This document shows, piece by piece, positions 26,191-35,831 of a stretch of 64,000 nt of DNA. The notes below the pieces were generated by a model that saw only the letters and a list, made by a program, of their open reading frames with translations, searched no databases and was not told the DNA's origin. A program made the translations under genes and the position numbers. This stretch comes from JAHEYG01 sp040403535. GTDB taxonomy: Bacteria > Bacteroidota > Bacteroidia > B-17B0 > Aurantibacillaceae. Each line of letters starts with the position of its first letter. Within the stretch, counting starts at the first letter, position 1. Where the stretch lies: the NCBI GenBank assembly GCA_040403535.1, contig JBBAKL010000012.1:4915-68914 (forward strand), read 5' to 3'.

Positions 26191-26594
26191 TCCGGATATA
26201 TCACAAAATTTCTTGGTGTTTCATAAAGTGTTACCTGAATTTTAAATTCTGCTTTAATTTTCGGACGCATAATATTGTATATAACCTTTGCAATGTTTTC
26301 AGCTGTAGGGTTTATGTTTTTCATTTCATCTACATCCAGATTCAGATTTCGGTGATCAAATTTTTCTACTACTTCATCTTTCAATAAATCGCTTAGTTCT
26401 TTTAAATCCATTACAAATCCTGTTTCCGGATCTATCTCTCCTGTTACTTTAAAATACAAATCATAGTTATGTCCATGATAATTAGGATTAGCGCATAATC
26501 CAAAAATAGCCTTGTTTTTTTCGTCATTCCATTTTTCGTTAAACAAGCGGTGCGCACTGTGAAATGTTATTTTTCTTACTACGGATGTACTCAT
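26187..26594 (-). CDS. queD: 6-pyruvoyl-tetrahydropterin synthase / QueD-like protein
   Basis: A 135-residue T-fold enzyme. The zinc histidines are in FHSAHRL (His15) and YHGHNYDL (His40, His42). Cys34 in FGLCANPNYHGH is the catalytic-type cysteine, and the C-terminal VTLYETPRNF carries the substrate-anchoring Glu. QueD makes 6-carboxy-tetrahydropterin for queuosine; close relatives make 6-pyruvoyl-tetrahydropterin. No queC, queE or queF gene is nearby, so the exact reaction is inferred. The gene is 2 bases downstream of the TPR gene on the same strand, so they share a transcript. Confidence 0.88.
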   Translation of the reverse strand: MSTSVVRKITFHSAHRLFNEKWNDEKNKAIFGLCANPNYHGHNYDLYFKVTGEIDPETGFVMDLKELSDLLKDEVVEKFDHRNLNLDVDEMKNINPTAENIAKVIYNIMRPKIKAEFKIQVTLYETPRNFVIYPD

Positions 26595-26596
26595 AA

Positions 26597-27682
26597 TTAT
26601 TTACAATATTGTTCAATTAATTTAAACGCCAGTTGATCACCTAAAGCATCGGCTTTTTCCAAATCTTCACAGGCGCCACGTTTATCGCGGCTTGCAAATT
26701 TAAGCGCTGCGCGATTAACATAAGCAGAAGGATAGTTAAATTTTAATTTAATCGCGTAATCCAAGTCTTTGAGCCCTTCTACCATTTGCTTATTTTCACC
26801 TTTGGCCAGTCCTCTGTAATTATAGATAACCGGATTTTTTGGACTAATTTTTGCTGCATCATCCAAGTCGATAATTGCGCCGGTGAAATCTCTGGTGTTT
26901 ATTTTTGCCGCGGCCCTCGATATTAATGCTTCTTCTTCTTTTGGATATGCTTCTATATAAACATTCCAGTCGGTTACAGCGCCTTTATATTCTTTTAACT
27001 CAAATTTGGCTTTTGCCCGGGTTTTGTAAAGATTGTAATCCGGTTTATTCGCCGGTATTGTTTTTTCAGCATCATTTAATTCTTTTAAGGCATAATTATA
27101 ATCTTTCATAGCGAATCGTATTTCCGCTTTTAATAAATAGGCTTCAGTGTAGTTTTTGTTTTCCTCAATAGCATAACTGGCCAAGCTTAATGCTTTTTTA
27201 TACTCTTTTCCAGCAAACATTAATCGGGCTCTGTAATAATAGAATTCCGGGTCGTCTACCTGCTGATTACCAGCGCTATCCATGTACATTTTTGAGTCAT
27301 TATAACGTTTGACATTGTAATAAATAATTCCCAAATTTTTTAAGGCTTCAAAATTATTGGGTTCTATTTTTAAAGACCATAAAAAATCAAATTCAGCTCC
27401 ATAATTGTCGTTTATTTTCATTTTAGCCAATCCCATTTTATTACTGGCAGGAACATATTCAGGGTTTACTTTCAATGCTTTTTTTAATGGTACTAATGAT
27501 TCTTTCCATTTGGCGGAGTCTTGTAATTTAATGGCTGTTTTATAAAAATCCAGTTCGGGTTTTTTAACGGAAGTATCGGCTACAACAGGGTCACCTATTA
27601 CGTTAAAATCTTTATTTTGAGCAGAAATTGCCCAAAAAACTAAAATGAATAAATATGTTAGAAGCCGTTTATCCAATTTCAT
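26597..27682 (-). CDS. tetratricopeptide-repeat protein, exported
   Basis: A 361-residue protein with an N-terminal signal (to ~21, FWAISAQ) and about seven to eight TPR units covering most of the chain, for example NPEYVPASNKMGLAKMKIND and YTEAYLLKAEIRFAMKDYNY. TPR arrays mediate protein contacts. It probably works in the periplasm. No enzymatic domain is visible and the partner is unknown. It lies just upstream of the QueD-like gene (2-base gap) and is divergent from the SPFH gene. Confidence 0.8.
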   Translation of the reverse strand: MKLDKRLLTYLFILVFWAISAQNKDFNVIGDPVVADTSVKKPELDFYKTAIKLQDSAKWKESLVPLKKALKVNPEYVPASNKMGLAKMKINDNYGAEFDFLWSLKIEPNNFEALKNLGIIYYNVKRYNDSKMYMDSAGNQQVDDPEFYYYRARLMFAGKEYKKALSLASYAIEENKNYTEAYLLKAEIRFAMKDYNYALKELNDAEKTIPANKPDYNLYKTRAKAKFELKEYKGAVTDWNVYIEAYPKEEEALISRAAAKINTRDFTGAIIDLDDAAKISPKNPVIYNYRGLAKGENKQMVEGLKDLDYAIKLKFNYPSAYVNRAALKFASRDKRGACEDLEKADALGDQLAFKLIEQYCK

Positions 27683-27747
27683 TACCTTAAAAGTAATAAT
27701 AAAAGAGTAGTAATTGTTTTTTTATATATTTAAAAAAAATTAAAATC

Positions 27748-28677
27748 ATGGAAATAGGAACAATAGTTTTTTCGGTATTGGGACTTCTAATACTGTTGCT
27801 TTCTTTCAAAACGGTACAACAAGGAACGGTTGCCGTTATTACTGTTTTTGGTAGGTACAGCAGAATTATGCGACCGGGATTGAATTTCAAAATTCCGATT
27901 ATTGAGCGTGTAGCAAAAAAAATATCGATACAAAACAGAAGCGCTGAATTAGGATTTCAGGCGGTTACAATTGATCAGGCTAATGTGAATTTTACAGCAA
28001 TGTTGTTGTATGCCGTGTTAAATCAGGAAGAAGAAACCATTAAAAATGTTGCCTTTAAATTTATTGACGAACGCAACTTTATGCAGGCTCTAGTTCGTTC
28101 GGTTGAAGGCTCTGTTAGAGCGTTTGTAGCTACAAAAAAGCAATCGGAAGTGTTAATCTTGCGCCGCGATATAGTAGAGGCTGTAAAAGATCAGTTGGAT
28201 AAGACTTTGGAAGATTGGGGGTATCATCTTATCGATTTGCAATTAAACGATATCACATTTGATGAAGAGGTAATGCGCTCCATGGCAAAAGTTGTTGCAA
28301 GTAATAACCTGAAAGCAGCCGCTGAAAACGAAGGTCAGGCATTATTAATAACTAAAACCAAGGCTGCTGAAGCTGAGGGTAATGCTATTAAAATTGCCGC
28401 ACAAGCTGATAAGGAGGCTTCTCAATTGCGAGGTAAGGGTGTGGCCTTATTCCGTGAAGAAGTAGCTAAAGGTATGGCAGTAGCAGCACAACAAATGACG
28501 GATGCTAACCTGGATGCTAATTTGATTTTGTTTAGTATGTGGACCGAAGCGGTTAAGAATTTTGCAGAGCACGGAGAAGGTAATGTTATCTTTTTAGATG
28601 GCAGTGTGGAAGGGATGCAAAAGACCATGAAAGACATGATGGCAATCAATCAGTTAAATTTAAAAGATAAAAAATAA
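27748..28677 (+). CDS. SPFH/Band 7 domain membrane protein
   Basis: A 309-residue stomatin/prohibitin-like protein. One N-terminal membrane helix (~3-25) is followed by an SPFH domain (VQQGTVAVITVFGRYSRIMRPGLNFKIP, about 25-200) and an Ala/Glu-rich coiled-coil (~200-255, KTKAAEAEGNAIKIAAQADKEA is the core). Such proteins form ring- or cage-like scaffolds in membranes and often regulate proteases. There is no nearby NfeD or FtsH gene. A divergent TPR gene lies upstream. Function beyond scaffolding is unknown. Confidence 0.92.
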   Translation: MEIGTIVFSVLGLLILLLSFKTVQQGTVAVITVFGRYSRIMRPGLNFKIPIIERVAKKISIQNRSAELGFQAVTIDQANVNFTAMLLYAVLNQEEETIKNVAFKFIDERNFMQALVRSVEGSVRAFVATKKQSEVLILRRDIVEAVKDQLDKTLEDWGYHLIDLQLNDITFDEEVMRSMAKVVASNNLKAAAENEGQALLITKTKAAEAEGNAIKIAAQADKEASQLRGKGVALFREEVAKGMAVAAQQMTDANLDANLILFSMWTEAVKNFAEHGEGNVIFLDGSVEGMQKTMKDMMAINQLNLKDKK

Positions 28678-28685
28678 GTTAAAAA

Positions 28686-28717
28686 TTTGCTATTGCCTCG
28701 TTGATGTAGTAACTTTA
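28686..28717 (+). promoter_or_regulatory. candidate promoter for the M43 protease
   Basis: TTTG at 28686-28689 and TAACTTTA at 28710-28717, 20 bases apart, match the -33 / -7 pair with one mismatch in the last base. The leader would be ~22 bases to the ATG at 28744. Confidence 0.5.
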
Positions 28718-28743
28718 TTACAATTATAAAAACACAAACACAC

Positions 28744-30912
28744 ATGAAAAAAACTCTACAAACCATAGCCATGGCCTTATTTATTAGCGGTTCTTTGTTT
28801 GCGCAAGAACCTCATAATGCAGTAATGCCATGTGCAACTTACGAAGCCATGGAGCAAGCTTTCCAGCAGGATGCTAATGCCCGTGTTCGTTATGAGCAAG
28901 AACAGGAAAAACTTCGTCAGGCTACCATCTCTTATGAAGAAAGTTTGAAAAACAAGAAAATGGGAGCTGCATTTCAGTATACCATTCCTGTTGTTTTTCA
29001 TATTCTGCATACGAATGGCGCAGAAAATATTCCGGATGCAAATTGTATTGCAGCGTTAGCAAACATCAATAATGACTTTGCAGCTACCGGTGGAGATGTG
29101 GGGACTATCAGCCCATTGTTCGCTTCTTTATACGTAAATGCTGATATTAAATTTATGTTAGCCCGTAAAGATCCAAACGGAAATTGTACTTCAGGTATTA
29201 ATCATTATTATAATACAAGTACCGATTGGAATCAGTCTGCACCTAATTATGCATATTCCGGAACAGGCGCAGGAAAATGGAATCCAACCCGATATTTAAA
29301 TATTTACGTGGTTCGTTCTATTTGTCCTTCTACCTCTACATGTTCTTCAGCAGGTGGAGTCATTATTGGTTATACTTACAAACCTGGAACTTGGCTAAGT
29401 GGTGCAGCACAAGATGCATTCGTTATCCGTTCATCTTGGGTTAGCAGCAACGTAATTGACTCTCGTACCTTAAGTCATGAAATTGGGCACTGGTTAAACT
29501 TATCACATACTTTTGGTAATACCAATAACCCTGGTGTAACTTGTGGTGATGATGGTATCGCTGATACTCCTATGACAAAAGGATACTTCTCAACTTGTCC
29601 TTCCAGCTCTACCGGTAATACATGTGTTGGTAGCGGACAGGCAAACGTAGAAAACATTATGGATTATTCATCTTGTCCGAAAATGTTTACACAAGGACAA
29701 GTAAACGTTATGCGTACAACTTTAGCATCAGGAACAAGCGGTCGTAACAACCTTTGGACAACTACCAATCTAACTACCAACACTGATGTGAACGGCTCTG
29801 GAATTTGTGCTCCAATTGCAGACTGCCATTCTGTATTTGGGACAGCGACTAATGTTTACACAGTTTGTTCAGGTGGTACTTTAACTTTTATTGATGATTC
29901 ATATAATGGCGCTGTAACTTCTCGTACCTGGACAGCTTCAGGCGGAGGAGTTGTTGCTAATCCGTCAAACGCATCTACTTCCATCACATTCCCAACGGTA
30001 GGTTCTCAAACGGTTACATTAACTGTATCAAACGCTCAAGGAAGTTCTTCTGTTTCAAAAGTTGTATCAGTAATTTCCGGTGTAGCCAATTATGCTGCAA
30101 CTTATCAGGAAAGTTTTGAAGCAACAGGTTTACCAACTAATTGGGCAATTATAAACCAAACCGGTGGAACAACATGGCAGCAATATTTTGGTGCTGCTGC
30201 TTCAGGTAATAATTCATATTACATGAATAACTCTATTAATCCAAACAACGCAGTTGATATTTTAGAAACGCCTTCATACAATTTCGCTGCTAATCCTGGC
30301 GCAACATTTACATTTAAATACGCTTACGCTATGTATAACTCTAGTTGGACTGACGTATTTAAAATTCAGGCAAGCAGTAACTGTGGCGGAAGCTGGTCAG
30401 ATATTTATACTCCAACTCCTGGTACAATGGCTTCAGGTTCCGGTGGTGTAACTTCATCTCCTTTTATTCCAACTTCTACACAGTTTAAGTTATATACATT
30501 AACGTCACATCCTGCGTTTAATACATTTAAAACTCAGCCAAATGTTAAGATTCGTTTCTACTTTAAAGAAGATGCTGCATCCGGCTTTGGTAACAATATC
30601 TATTTAGATGATATTAACTTCAACGCGCCATTAGGTGTAAATGAATTAACCCAATCTATCGGATTAACAGTTTATCCAAATCCTACAAGCGGAAGTACTA
30701 ATATTGAATTTACATTAAACGATAATTCTAATATTAAATATTCAGTTACAGATGTAACAGGACGTATGGTTGAACAGGAAAAATCACTTGATTTAAATCC
30801 TGGTTTCCATAAATTCACTGTAAATGAAAACCAAAAATTATCTCAGGGTATTTATATGATCAATATCGAATTAAACGGTCAGAAAATGTCTAGAAAATTA
30901 ATTATTGAATAA
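28744..30912 (+). CDS. secreted M43 (pappalysin-type) metalloprotease with T9SS sorting domain
   Basis: An exported zinc protease of 722 residues. A signal peptide ends at ~20 (LFA-Q). The catalytic domain has HEIGHWLNLSH (zinc ligands His245, His249, His255; Glu246 general base) and the Met-turn NIMDYSSC (Met306), as in M43 pappalysins. A PKD-like beta sandwich covers ~365-445 and a MAM/jelly-roll-type region ~450-625. The last ~80 residues (LTVYPNPTSGSTNIEF to SRKLIIE) are a T9SS type A sorting domain. It should be a surface or secreted peptidase for nutrient breakdown. It has its own promoter and terminator. Substrate specificity is not predictable. Confidence 0.93.
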   Translation: MKKTLQTIAMALFISGSLFAQEPHNAVMPCATYEAMEQAFQQDANARVRYEQEQEKLRQATISYEESLKNKKMGAAFQYTIPVVFHILHTNGAENIPDANCIAALANINNDFAATGGDVGTISPLFASLYVNADIKFMLARKDPNGNCTSGINHYYNTSTDWNQSAPNYAYSGTGAGKWNPTRYLNIYVVRSICPSTSTCSSAGGVIIGYTYKPGTWLSGAAQDAFVIRSSWVSSNVIDSRTLSHEIGHWLNLSHTFGNTNNPGVTCGDDGIADTPMTKGYFSTCPSSSTGNTCVGSGQANVENIMDYSSCPKMFTQGQVNVMRTTLASGTSGRNNLWTTTNLTTNTDVNGSGICAPIADCHSVFGTATNVYTVCSGGTLTFIDDSYNGAVTSRTWTASGGGVVANPSNASTSITFPTVGSQTVTLTVSNAQGSSSVSKVVSVISGVANYAATYQESFEATGLPTNWAIINQTGGTTWQQYFGAAASGNNSYYMNNSINPNNAVDILETPSYNFAANPGATFTFKYAYAMYNSSWTDVFKIQASSNCGGSWSDIYTPTPGTMASGSGGVTSSPFIPTSTQFKLYTLTSHPAFNTFKTQPNVKIRFYFKEDAASGFGNNIYLDDINFNAPLGVNELTQSIGLTVYPNPTSGSTNIEFTLNDNSNIKYSVTDVTGRMVEQEKSLDLNPGFHKFTVNENQKLSQGIYMINIELNGQKMSRKLIIE

Positions 30913-30933
30913 TAAAAATCTTTTTCTTTAAAA

Positions 30934-30962
30934 AGCGTCGCAATTTGCGGCGCTTTTTTTTT
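30934..30962 (+). terminator. intrinsic terminator of the M43 protease gene
   Basis: Stem AGCGTCGC / GCGGCGCT with loop AATTT is followed by a run of nine T. It lies 22 bases after the stop codon. Confidence 0.92.
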
Positions 30963-30984
30963 GAATACACAGCAGGTAAAAGAA

Positions 30985-31016
30985 TTTTGTATATCAGTAA
31001 AACAGGGTTAATTTTA
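30985..31016 (+). promoter_or_regulatory. candidate promoter of the polysaccharide operon
   Basis: TTTTG at 30985-30989, a 19-base spacer, and TAATTTTA at 31009-31016 (one mismatch to TAnnTTTG). The leader to the first GT2 ATG at 31039 would be ~19 bases. It is placed immediately after the previous terminator. Confidence 0.55.
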
Positions 31017-31038
31017 CATCACACTTCATCCAAATTAT

Positions 31039-32046
31039 ATGAGCGCACCATTTATCAGTATTTGTATTCCGGTATACAACGGCGCTCAGTATATTAGAAA
31101 ATGTTTGGATAGTTGCTTAAATCAAACATTTACAGATTTTGAAATAGTAGTGTGTGATGACTGTTCGATTGACAATACCAGAGATATTGTTCAGGAATAC
31201 GCATTAAAAGATACACGAATAAAACTTTATCAGAACCATAATAATTCCGGATTAGTTGGTAACTGGAATAATACTTTAAATCATGCCAGAGGTGAATACA
31301 TTAAATGGTTGTTTCAAGACGATTGGATGGATAAAAATGCACTGGAAGCATTTGTAAAAGCGGCGAAAGAGGGGTATGATTTTGTTATTTCTAAACGAAA
31401 TTTTATTACCGATGAAAACGCTACTCTGGTAAATAAGCATTACTATCAAGATGAGGTGAAAAAACTCGACGATTTTGTTCCCGAAAATTGTGAGGGACAT
31501 TACTTTTCGGTAAGAGAAATAGCTGAATTTTCAACTGAATTTATAGCTCTCAACTTTATCGGAGAACCCAGTTTGACTTTTTTTAAACGAGATGTTTTAA
31601 AAGAAATTGGCATGTATGATGGTAGATTTCATCAAATCTGTGATTTGGAATTTAACCTTCGCTTAGCTTCAATAAAAGGTGTTTATTTGATTTATAAGCC
31701 ACTGTGTAGTTTTGCCGTACACGCGCAATCAACTACCACTAAAAATCTTGAGAAAAAATATTTTCAATTACGATTTATCGAACAAGCTTATTATGCCTAT
31801 AAAATTCTTCACCATCAGGTTTTTTTTAATTTGAGCGGTAAATTGAGTTTGATTCAAAAGATGAAATTAAGGTTGTATTATCTTTATCGTATTCATGAGG
31901 CTAAACGATACCTAACTACGAATAGTCATAAAGAAGTTTTGAAAGAAGAATTAGCAACTTATCCTGAATTAAATTCAAACACTTTTGGGTTTCGATTAAT
32001 GTGGCCTTTGTTTTTTGGAATTGATGTTGTCAAAAACAGACGATAA
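31039..32046 (+). CDS. family 2 glycosyltransferase
   Basis: A 335-residue GT-A enzyme. The nucleotide-sugar-binding start is ISICIPVYNGAQYIRKCLDS, CDDCSIDNT follows, and the metal-binding acid motif is in LFQDDWMD (~90). It adds one sugar, usually from a UDP- or dTDP-donor, to a lipid-linked glycan on the cytoplasmic side. No membrane helix is present. It is the first gene of the eight-gene glycan operon and is preceded by a promoter. The donor and linkage cannot be told. Confidence 0.9.
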   Translation: MSAPFISICIPVYNGAQYIRKCLDSCLNQTFTDFEIVVCDDCSIDNTRDIVQEYALKDTRIKLYQNHNNSGLVGNWNNTLNHARGEYIKWLFQDDWMDKNALEAFVKAAKEGYDFVISKRNFITDENATLVNKHYYQDEVKKLDDFVPENCEGHYFSVREIAEFSTEFIALNFIGEPSLTFFKRDVLKEIGMYDGRFHQICDLEFNLRLASIKGVYLIYKPLCSFAVHAQSTTTKNLEKKYFQLRFIEQAYYAYKILHHQVFFNLSGKLSLIQKMKLRLYYLYRIHEAKRYLTTNSHKEVLKEELATYPELNSNTFGFRLMWPLFFGIDVVKNRR

Positions 32047-32095
32047 GTTTAATTGCCGTCTTTTTAGTATATTTAGCTCTTAAAATCCGCCTTTA

Positions 32096-32863
32096 ATGAG
32101 CTTACTTTTCAGTATAATAGTTCCGTCTTTTAACCAGCCCGATTATATTGAATTTACTCTTAAAAATTTAATGGAACTTAAACAGAAAGCTTCTCTTTCA
32201 GGATACAGAATTGAAATTTTACTATTTGACAGTTGTAGTAACCAAGACACTCAAAATAAAATTAATCAGTTTAAAGATTTAATCGATGTTTTGGTAATAG
32301 AAAAAGATAAAGGCCAATACGACGCTATAAATCAAGGAATTTCAAAGTGCAAAGGAGATTACTGGACATGGCTAAACACAGATGATTTATTGGATATTGA
32401 TGGCTTTTTAAAACTTGCCGATATCCTTAAAAATAATCCGGAATACGATTACATCTATGGAGATGTAGCTTACATAAACGAAAAAGGAGAGTTGACTAAA
32501 ATATATAAATCATACGAATTAAGTTATGATAAATTGGTGAAAGTTGATCCCGCTATTTTTCAACCCGGTTCCTTCTTTAAAAAATCGTTTACCGATAAAA
32601 TAGGCTTACTTGCGCCATATTCTTGCTGCTTTGATTACGAATACATTTTACGGTTGTTTAAGAATAAGGCAAAAATTTATCATTGTGAGTTTACTGTTTC
32701 AAAATTCAGATACTATAGTAACTCAAAAACAGGAAGTAATATTGTACAATTTATTAAAGAGCAATTAAAAATCAGTAAACAATATGGACGTAAATGGTTT
32801 CATTATTTAACCGGTTTTTCTCAATTGCGTTTACTTAAACACTTTTTATTTCCACGTAAATGA
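32096..32863 (+). CDS. family 2 glycosyltransferase
   Basis: A 255-residue GT-A enzyme starting LFSIIVPSFNQPDYIEFTL. It has the WcaA/GT2-type run DKGQYDAINQGISKCKGDYW and the acid motif in LNTDDLLD (~100). The C-terminal region is basic. The gene lies 49 bases after the first GT2 gene; a TATATTTA (~32072) in that gap could be an internal -7 element. Its stop overlaps the next ATG by four bases. Sugar donor unknown. Confidence 0.9.
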   Translation: MSLLFSIIVPSFNQPDYIEFTLKNLMELKQKASLSGYRIEILLFDSCSNQDTQNKINQFKDLIDVLVIEKDKGQYDAINQGISKCKGDYWTWLNTDDLLDIDGFLKLADILKNNPEYDYIYGDVAYINEKGELTKIYKSYELSYDKLVKVDPAIFQPGSFFKKSFTDKIGLLAPYSCCFDYEYILRLFKNKAKIYHCEFTVSKFRYYSNSKTGSNIVQFIKEQLKISKQYGRKWFHYLTGFSQLRLLKHFLFPRK

Positions 32864-33963
32864 GAGTGCTAATTATATCCGATATAGCTTCGGAACATAC
32901 TGAAAAATGGACACTGGGTTTGGCAGCATCTGGTGTAGAGGTAGGTTTGTTTAGTTTTAATAAAGCTTCTTACCCTTGGTATCAAAATTACAGCAACATA
33001 ACACTATTATACGAATCCGATAAACCACTGAATGCTGACCGCCATATCGGTAAATTAACGTATTTGAAATTCGTTGGTAAATTAAGAGCTGCCATTAAAA
33101 CGTTTAAGCCCGATGTATTACATGCACATTACGCAACCAGTTATGGGTTATTAGGAGCATTAAGCGGCTTTCATCCATATGTCATTTCAGCGTGGGGTAG
33201 CGATGTGATGAAATTTCCTCAGGCAAGCATTATAAATAAATGGGTATTAAAGTTTAATCTTAAAAATGCGGATGTAATTTGTGCGACTTCCGATACCATT
33301 AAAGAATATTTAAAACCCGTAACAAACAAGACGGTAAAGGTAATTCCGTTCGGTGTTGATGTAGATGTTTTTAAACCAAAGTCTACCGAAAGTTTATTTG
33401 ATAAGGATTGTTTCGTATTAGGAAGTATAAAAGGCCTCGAGCCAATTTACAATATTGATGTTTTAATCAAATCGTTTAAAGAACTTAAAATCAAATATCC
33501 TAAACGCAAAATTAAACTTTTGATTGTTGGAGTAGGAAGTCAGGAATCTGAATTGAAAAAAATGGTTTCTGATTTGGAGCTCACGAATGATGTTGTTTTC
33601 ACAGGCAGAGTGCCTTTTTCTAAAATAGCAGACTACTTTAATATGCTCGACGTATTAGTGAATATAAGTAACTACGAGAGTTTTGGCGTTTCTGTTATTG
33701 AGGCCATGGCTTGCGGGAAAGCCGTTGTAGTGACCAATACCGGTGGTTTAAAAGAAATTGTAGAGAACGAGAAATATGGTTCGCTTGTAGAAATTGGTAA
33801 TGTAACAGATACCACTCATGCAATAGAAAAATACCTTAATGATACCGAATTTCTGCAGCAAACCGGAATAAATGCCAGAAAAAAAGTGGCCGAAAAATAT
33901 GCGTGGTCAAATAATATTCAACAAATGATCGACGTTTATACTGATTTAATTAATAAAAAGTAA
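32860..33963 (+). CDS. family 4 glycosyltransferase
   Basis: A 367-residue GT-B enzyme. The N-terminal half has HAHYATSYGLLG; the C-terminal half has IPFGVDVDVFKP, LLIVGVGSQE and the nucleotide-binding ESFGVSVIEAMACGKAVV (the EX7E motif). It is a retaining glycosyltransferase, probably for the repeat unit of a surface glycan. Its ATG overlaps the GT2 stop by four bases and the next gene begins one base after its own stop. Donor unknown. Confidence 0.92.
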   Translation: MRVLIISDIASEHTEKWTLGLAASGVEVGLFSFNKASYPWYQNYSNITLLYESDKPLNADRHIGKLTYLKFVGKLRAAIKTFKPDVLHAHYATSYGLLGALSGFHPYVISAWGSDVMKFPQASIINKWVLKFNLKNADVICATSDTIKEYLKPVTNKTVKVIPFGVDVDVFKPKSTESLFDKDCFVLGSIKGLEPIYNIDVLIKSFKELKIKYPKRKIKLLIVGVGSQESELKKMVSDLELTNDVVFTGRVPFSKIADYFNMLDVLVNISNYESFGVSVIEAMACGKAVVVTNTGGLKEIVENEKYGSLVEIGNVTDTTHAIEKYLNDTEFLQQTGINARKKVAEKYAWSNNIQQMIDVYTDLINKK

Positions 33964-33964
33964 T

Positions 33965-34924
33965 TTGATTTTAAAACCGATAAATAAAGAAGATTATTCT
34001 AAAATAGCCGAGCCCTTAATAGGAGTTTTTGCCTCCTTGAAATGGTTGTCGGTTTACGGACCTTCCTTGAAAATTATTGGGATTTTTAAAGACGAATTAC
34101 AACTTATTGGCGGTTTTTATTATTACGAAACCCGCAAATACGGTTTTAAATTTATTAAGTTACCTCCATATACCCCGCATTGTAGTTTAATGTACTTAAG
34201 CGATAGTAAAAATAAATCTTCAGTAAATAATTTTAGTAAAGAGATTATTACAGAAGTTTGTAATTACTTCAATTCACAAAAAGCTACATTAAATGTATTG
34301 GCATTTCCATCAGAGGTAATCGATATGCAGCCTTTTATTTGGGAAAAATATAAGGTTGTACCCAATTATACCTACCGCATCGATTTAAGTAAAAGCGAGA
34401 AGGATATTTTAGCGGCATTTGATTCAAAAAACAGAAATGTTATCAATAAAGCTATTAAGGAAGGAGTTGAAGTGAAATATAATTCGCTTTCAAATGAAGA
34501 GTTGTTTAATTACTTATATCAATCCTTACAAAGTACCAATGCCAATATTTATAACAACGAACTTAAAGCGGTTATAACGCAGTTTTGCGATAAAACGAAT
34601 TCATTTATTTATACCGCGTATAAAGGTGATGAGATTTTAGGTAACGTACTTTGCGTATTGGATAAGAAAAATTGTTACTATTTACTGGGTGGTGTTGATA
34701 AAAAATCAGGCATACAAGGCATCAATAATCTTTTGATTCAAAACAGTATTTTAAAAGCAAAGCATTTAGGTTGTTGTATTTTTGATTTTGAAGGCTCCAT
34801 GTTAAAAGGAGTAGAGAAATTTTTCAGGAGTTTTGGTCCGGAAATGGTGCCATATTTTACGGTGAACAAAGGTGCTTTGCCTCTTGAATTGATTCTGAAA
34901 TTTAAAAAACGTGAATTGTTCTAG
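33965..34924 (+). CDS. FemAB/GNAT-like acyltransferase (first of two)
   Basis: A 319-residue protein whose second half looks like the double-GNAT FemAB-related acetyltransferase fold: KNRNVINKAIKEGVEVKY, YKGDEILGNVLCVLDKKNCYYLLGG and FDFEGSMLKGVEKFFRSFG. FemAB proteins transfer aminoacyl groups from tRNA to peptidoglycan; relatives in exopolysaccharide loci have unproved roles. In a glycan operon it may add an amino acid or acyl group to a sugar (inference). The only sensible start is TTG at 33965, one base after the previous stop. The next gene begins on the base after its own stop. Confidence 0.75.
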   Translation: MILKPINKEDYSKIAEPLIGVFASLKWLSVYGPSLKIIGIFKDELQLIGGFYYYETRKYGFKFIKLPPYTPHCSLMYLSDSKNKSSVNNFSKEIITEVCNYFNSQKATLNVLAFPSEVIDMQPFIWEKYKVVPNYTYRIDLSKSEKDILAAFDSKNRNVINKAIKEGVEVKYNSLSNEELFNYLYQSLQSTNANIYNNELKAVITQFCDKTNSFIYTAYKGDEILGNVLCVLDKKNCYYLLGGVDKKSGIQGINNLLIQNSILKAKHLGCCIFDFEGSMLKGVEKFFRSFGPEMVPYFTVNKGALPLELILKFKKRELF

Positions 34925-35830
34925 GTGGAGATTATCCGATTGTCACATATTCAAATTGATTTTGCTAAATGGGATAACGTCGTGTTAAACTCTGCTTTAC
35001 CCTTAGTATTTGCCCATTCCTATTATCTTAATGCCACATGTCCAAATTGGGATGCTCTAGTTATAGGTGATTATGAAAGTGTATTTCCGCTCACATATAA
35101 AACCAAATTCGGATTCAATTATTTACCGCAGCCGCCGTATACATCACAACTGGGTGTGTTTGGAAAGGTAAATGAAGAGATAGAAACTGCCTTTTATAAT
35201 TACATTACTACTAATTTTAAATTGATTGAAATAGAGCTTAATGCTTCCAACCGATTAAAAAACGAGTTCATTAAACCAAAAATTACATTTGTAATCGATT
35301 ATAGTAAGGAATATAAATTCAATCAAAATACGAAACGTAATATTTCAAATGCACAACAACTTGAATTGAAAACAGAATGGGTGGAGGGTCCGATAGCATT
35401 TGAACTTTCAAAAACCTATATTAATCCGTTTTTAAAATCATATTTGAAAATTAGAGATTCGGATATACACTGTTTTGATCAGCTTATTTTAAACGCAAGA
35501 GGAGCACAACAACTTTATTCGTTTAAAGTAACTAACAAGAGTAACGAAATAAAAGCCTTTGGACACTTTATTTGTAATGGTAAACATGCTTTGTTTTTAA
35601 AAGGTACCAATTTCGACAGAGAAGAAAATAGCGGCAGTATGCATTTGCTGATTAGTTATGCAATTGACTTTTTTAAAGATAAAGCTACCTGGTTCGATTT
35701 TGGGGGTGGTTCAATTTCAGAAGGTGTCGCCAACTTTTATAAGGGATTAGGTGGAATCATACAAGAGTATGGATTCTTAAGAAGAAATACATTACCGGCA
35801 TTGGTAAAATTAATTGGTAATAAGAAGTAA
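34925..35830 (+). CDS. FemAB/GNAT-like acyltransferase (second of two)
   Basis: A 301-residue relative of the preceding gene. It shares the PPYTSQLGVFGK segment (compare LPPYTPHCSLMY), NTKRNISNAQQLELKT and the final WFDFGGGSISEGVANFYKGLGG. Both carry an N-terminal GNAT-like half and a C-terminal one. The start is GTG at 34925 with no gap from the previous stop, so translation is likely coupled. The two are diverged, not a recent duplication. Function is inferred only from fold and location in a polysaccharide operon. Confidence 0.72.
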   Translation: MEIIRLSHIQIDFAKWDNVVLNSALPLVFAHSYYLNATCPNWDALVIGDYESVFPLTYKTKFGFNYLPQPPYTSQLGVFGKVNEEIETAFYNYITTNFKLIEIELNASNRLKNEFIKPKITFVIDYSKEYKFNQNTKRNISNAQQLELKTEWVEGPIAFELSKTYINPFLKSYLKIRDSDIHCFDQLILNARGAQQLYSFKVTNKSNEIKAFGHFICNGKHALFLKGTNFDREENSGSMHLLISYAIDFFKDKATWFDFGGGSISEGVANFYKGLGGIIQEYGFLRRNTLPALVKLIGNKK

Positions 35831-35831
35831 C

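Noticed and set aside
30985..32095. Large horizontally acquired island with att sites around the glycan operon
   Set aside because: No tRNA, integrase or direct repeats flank the operon; the integrase remnant is more than 20 kb away.
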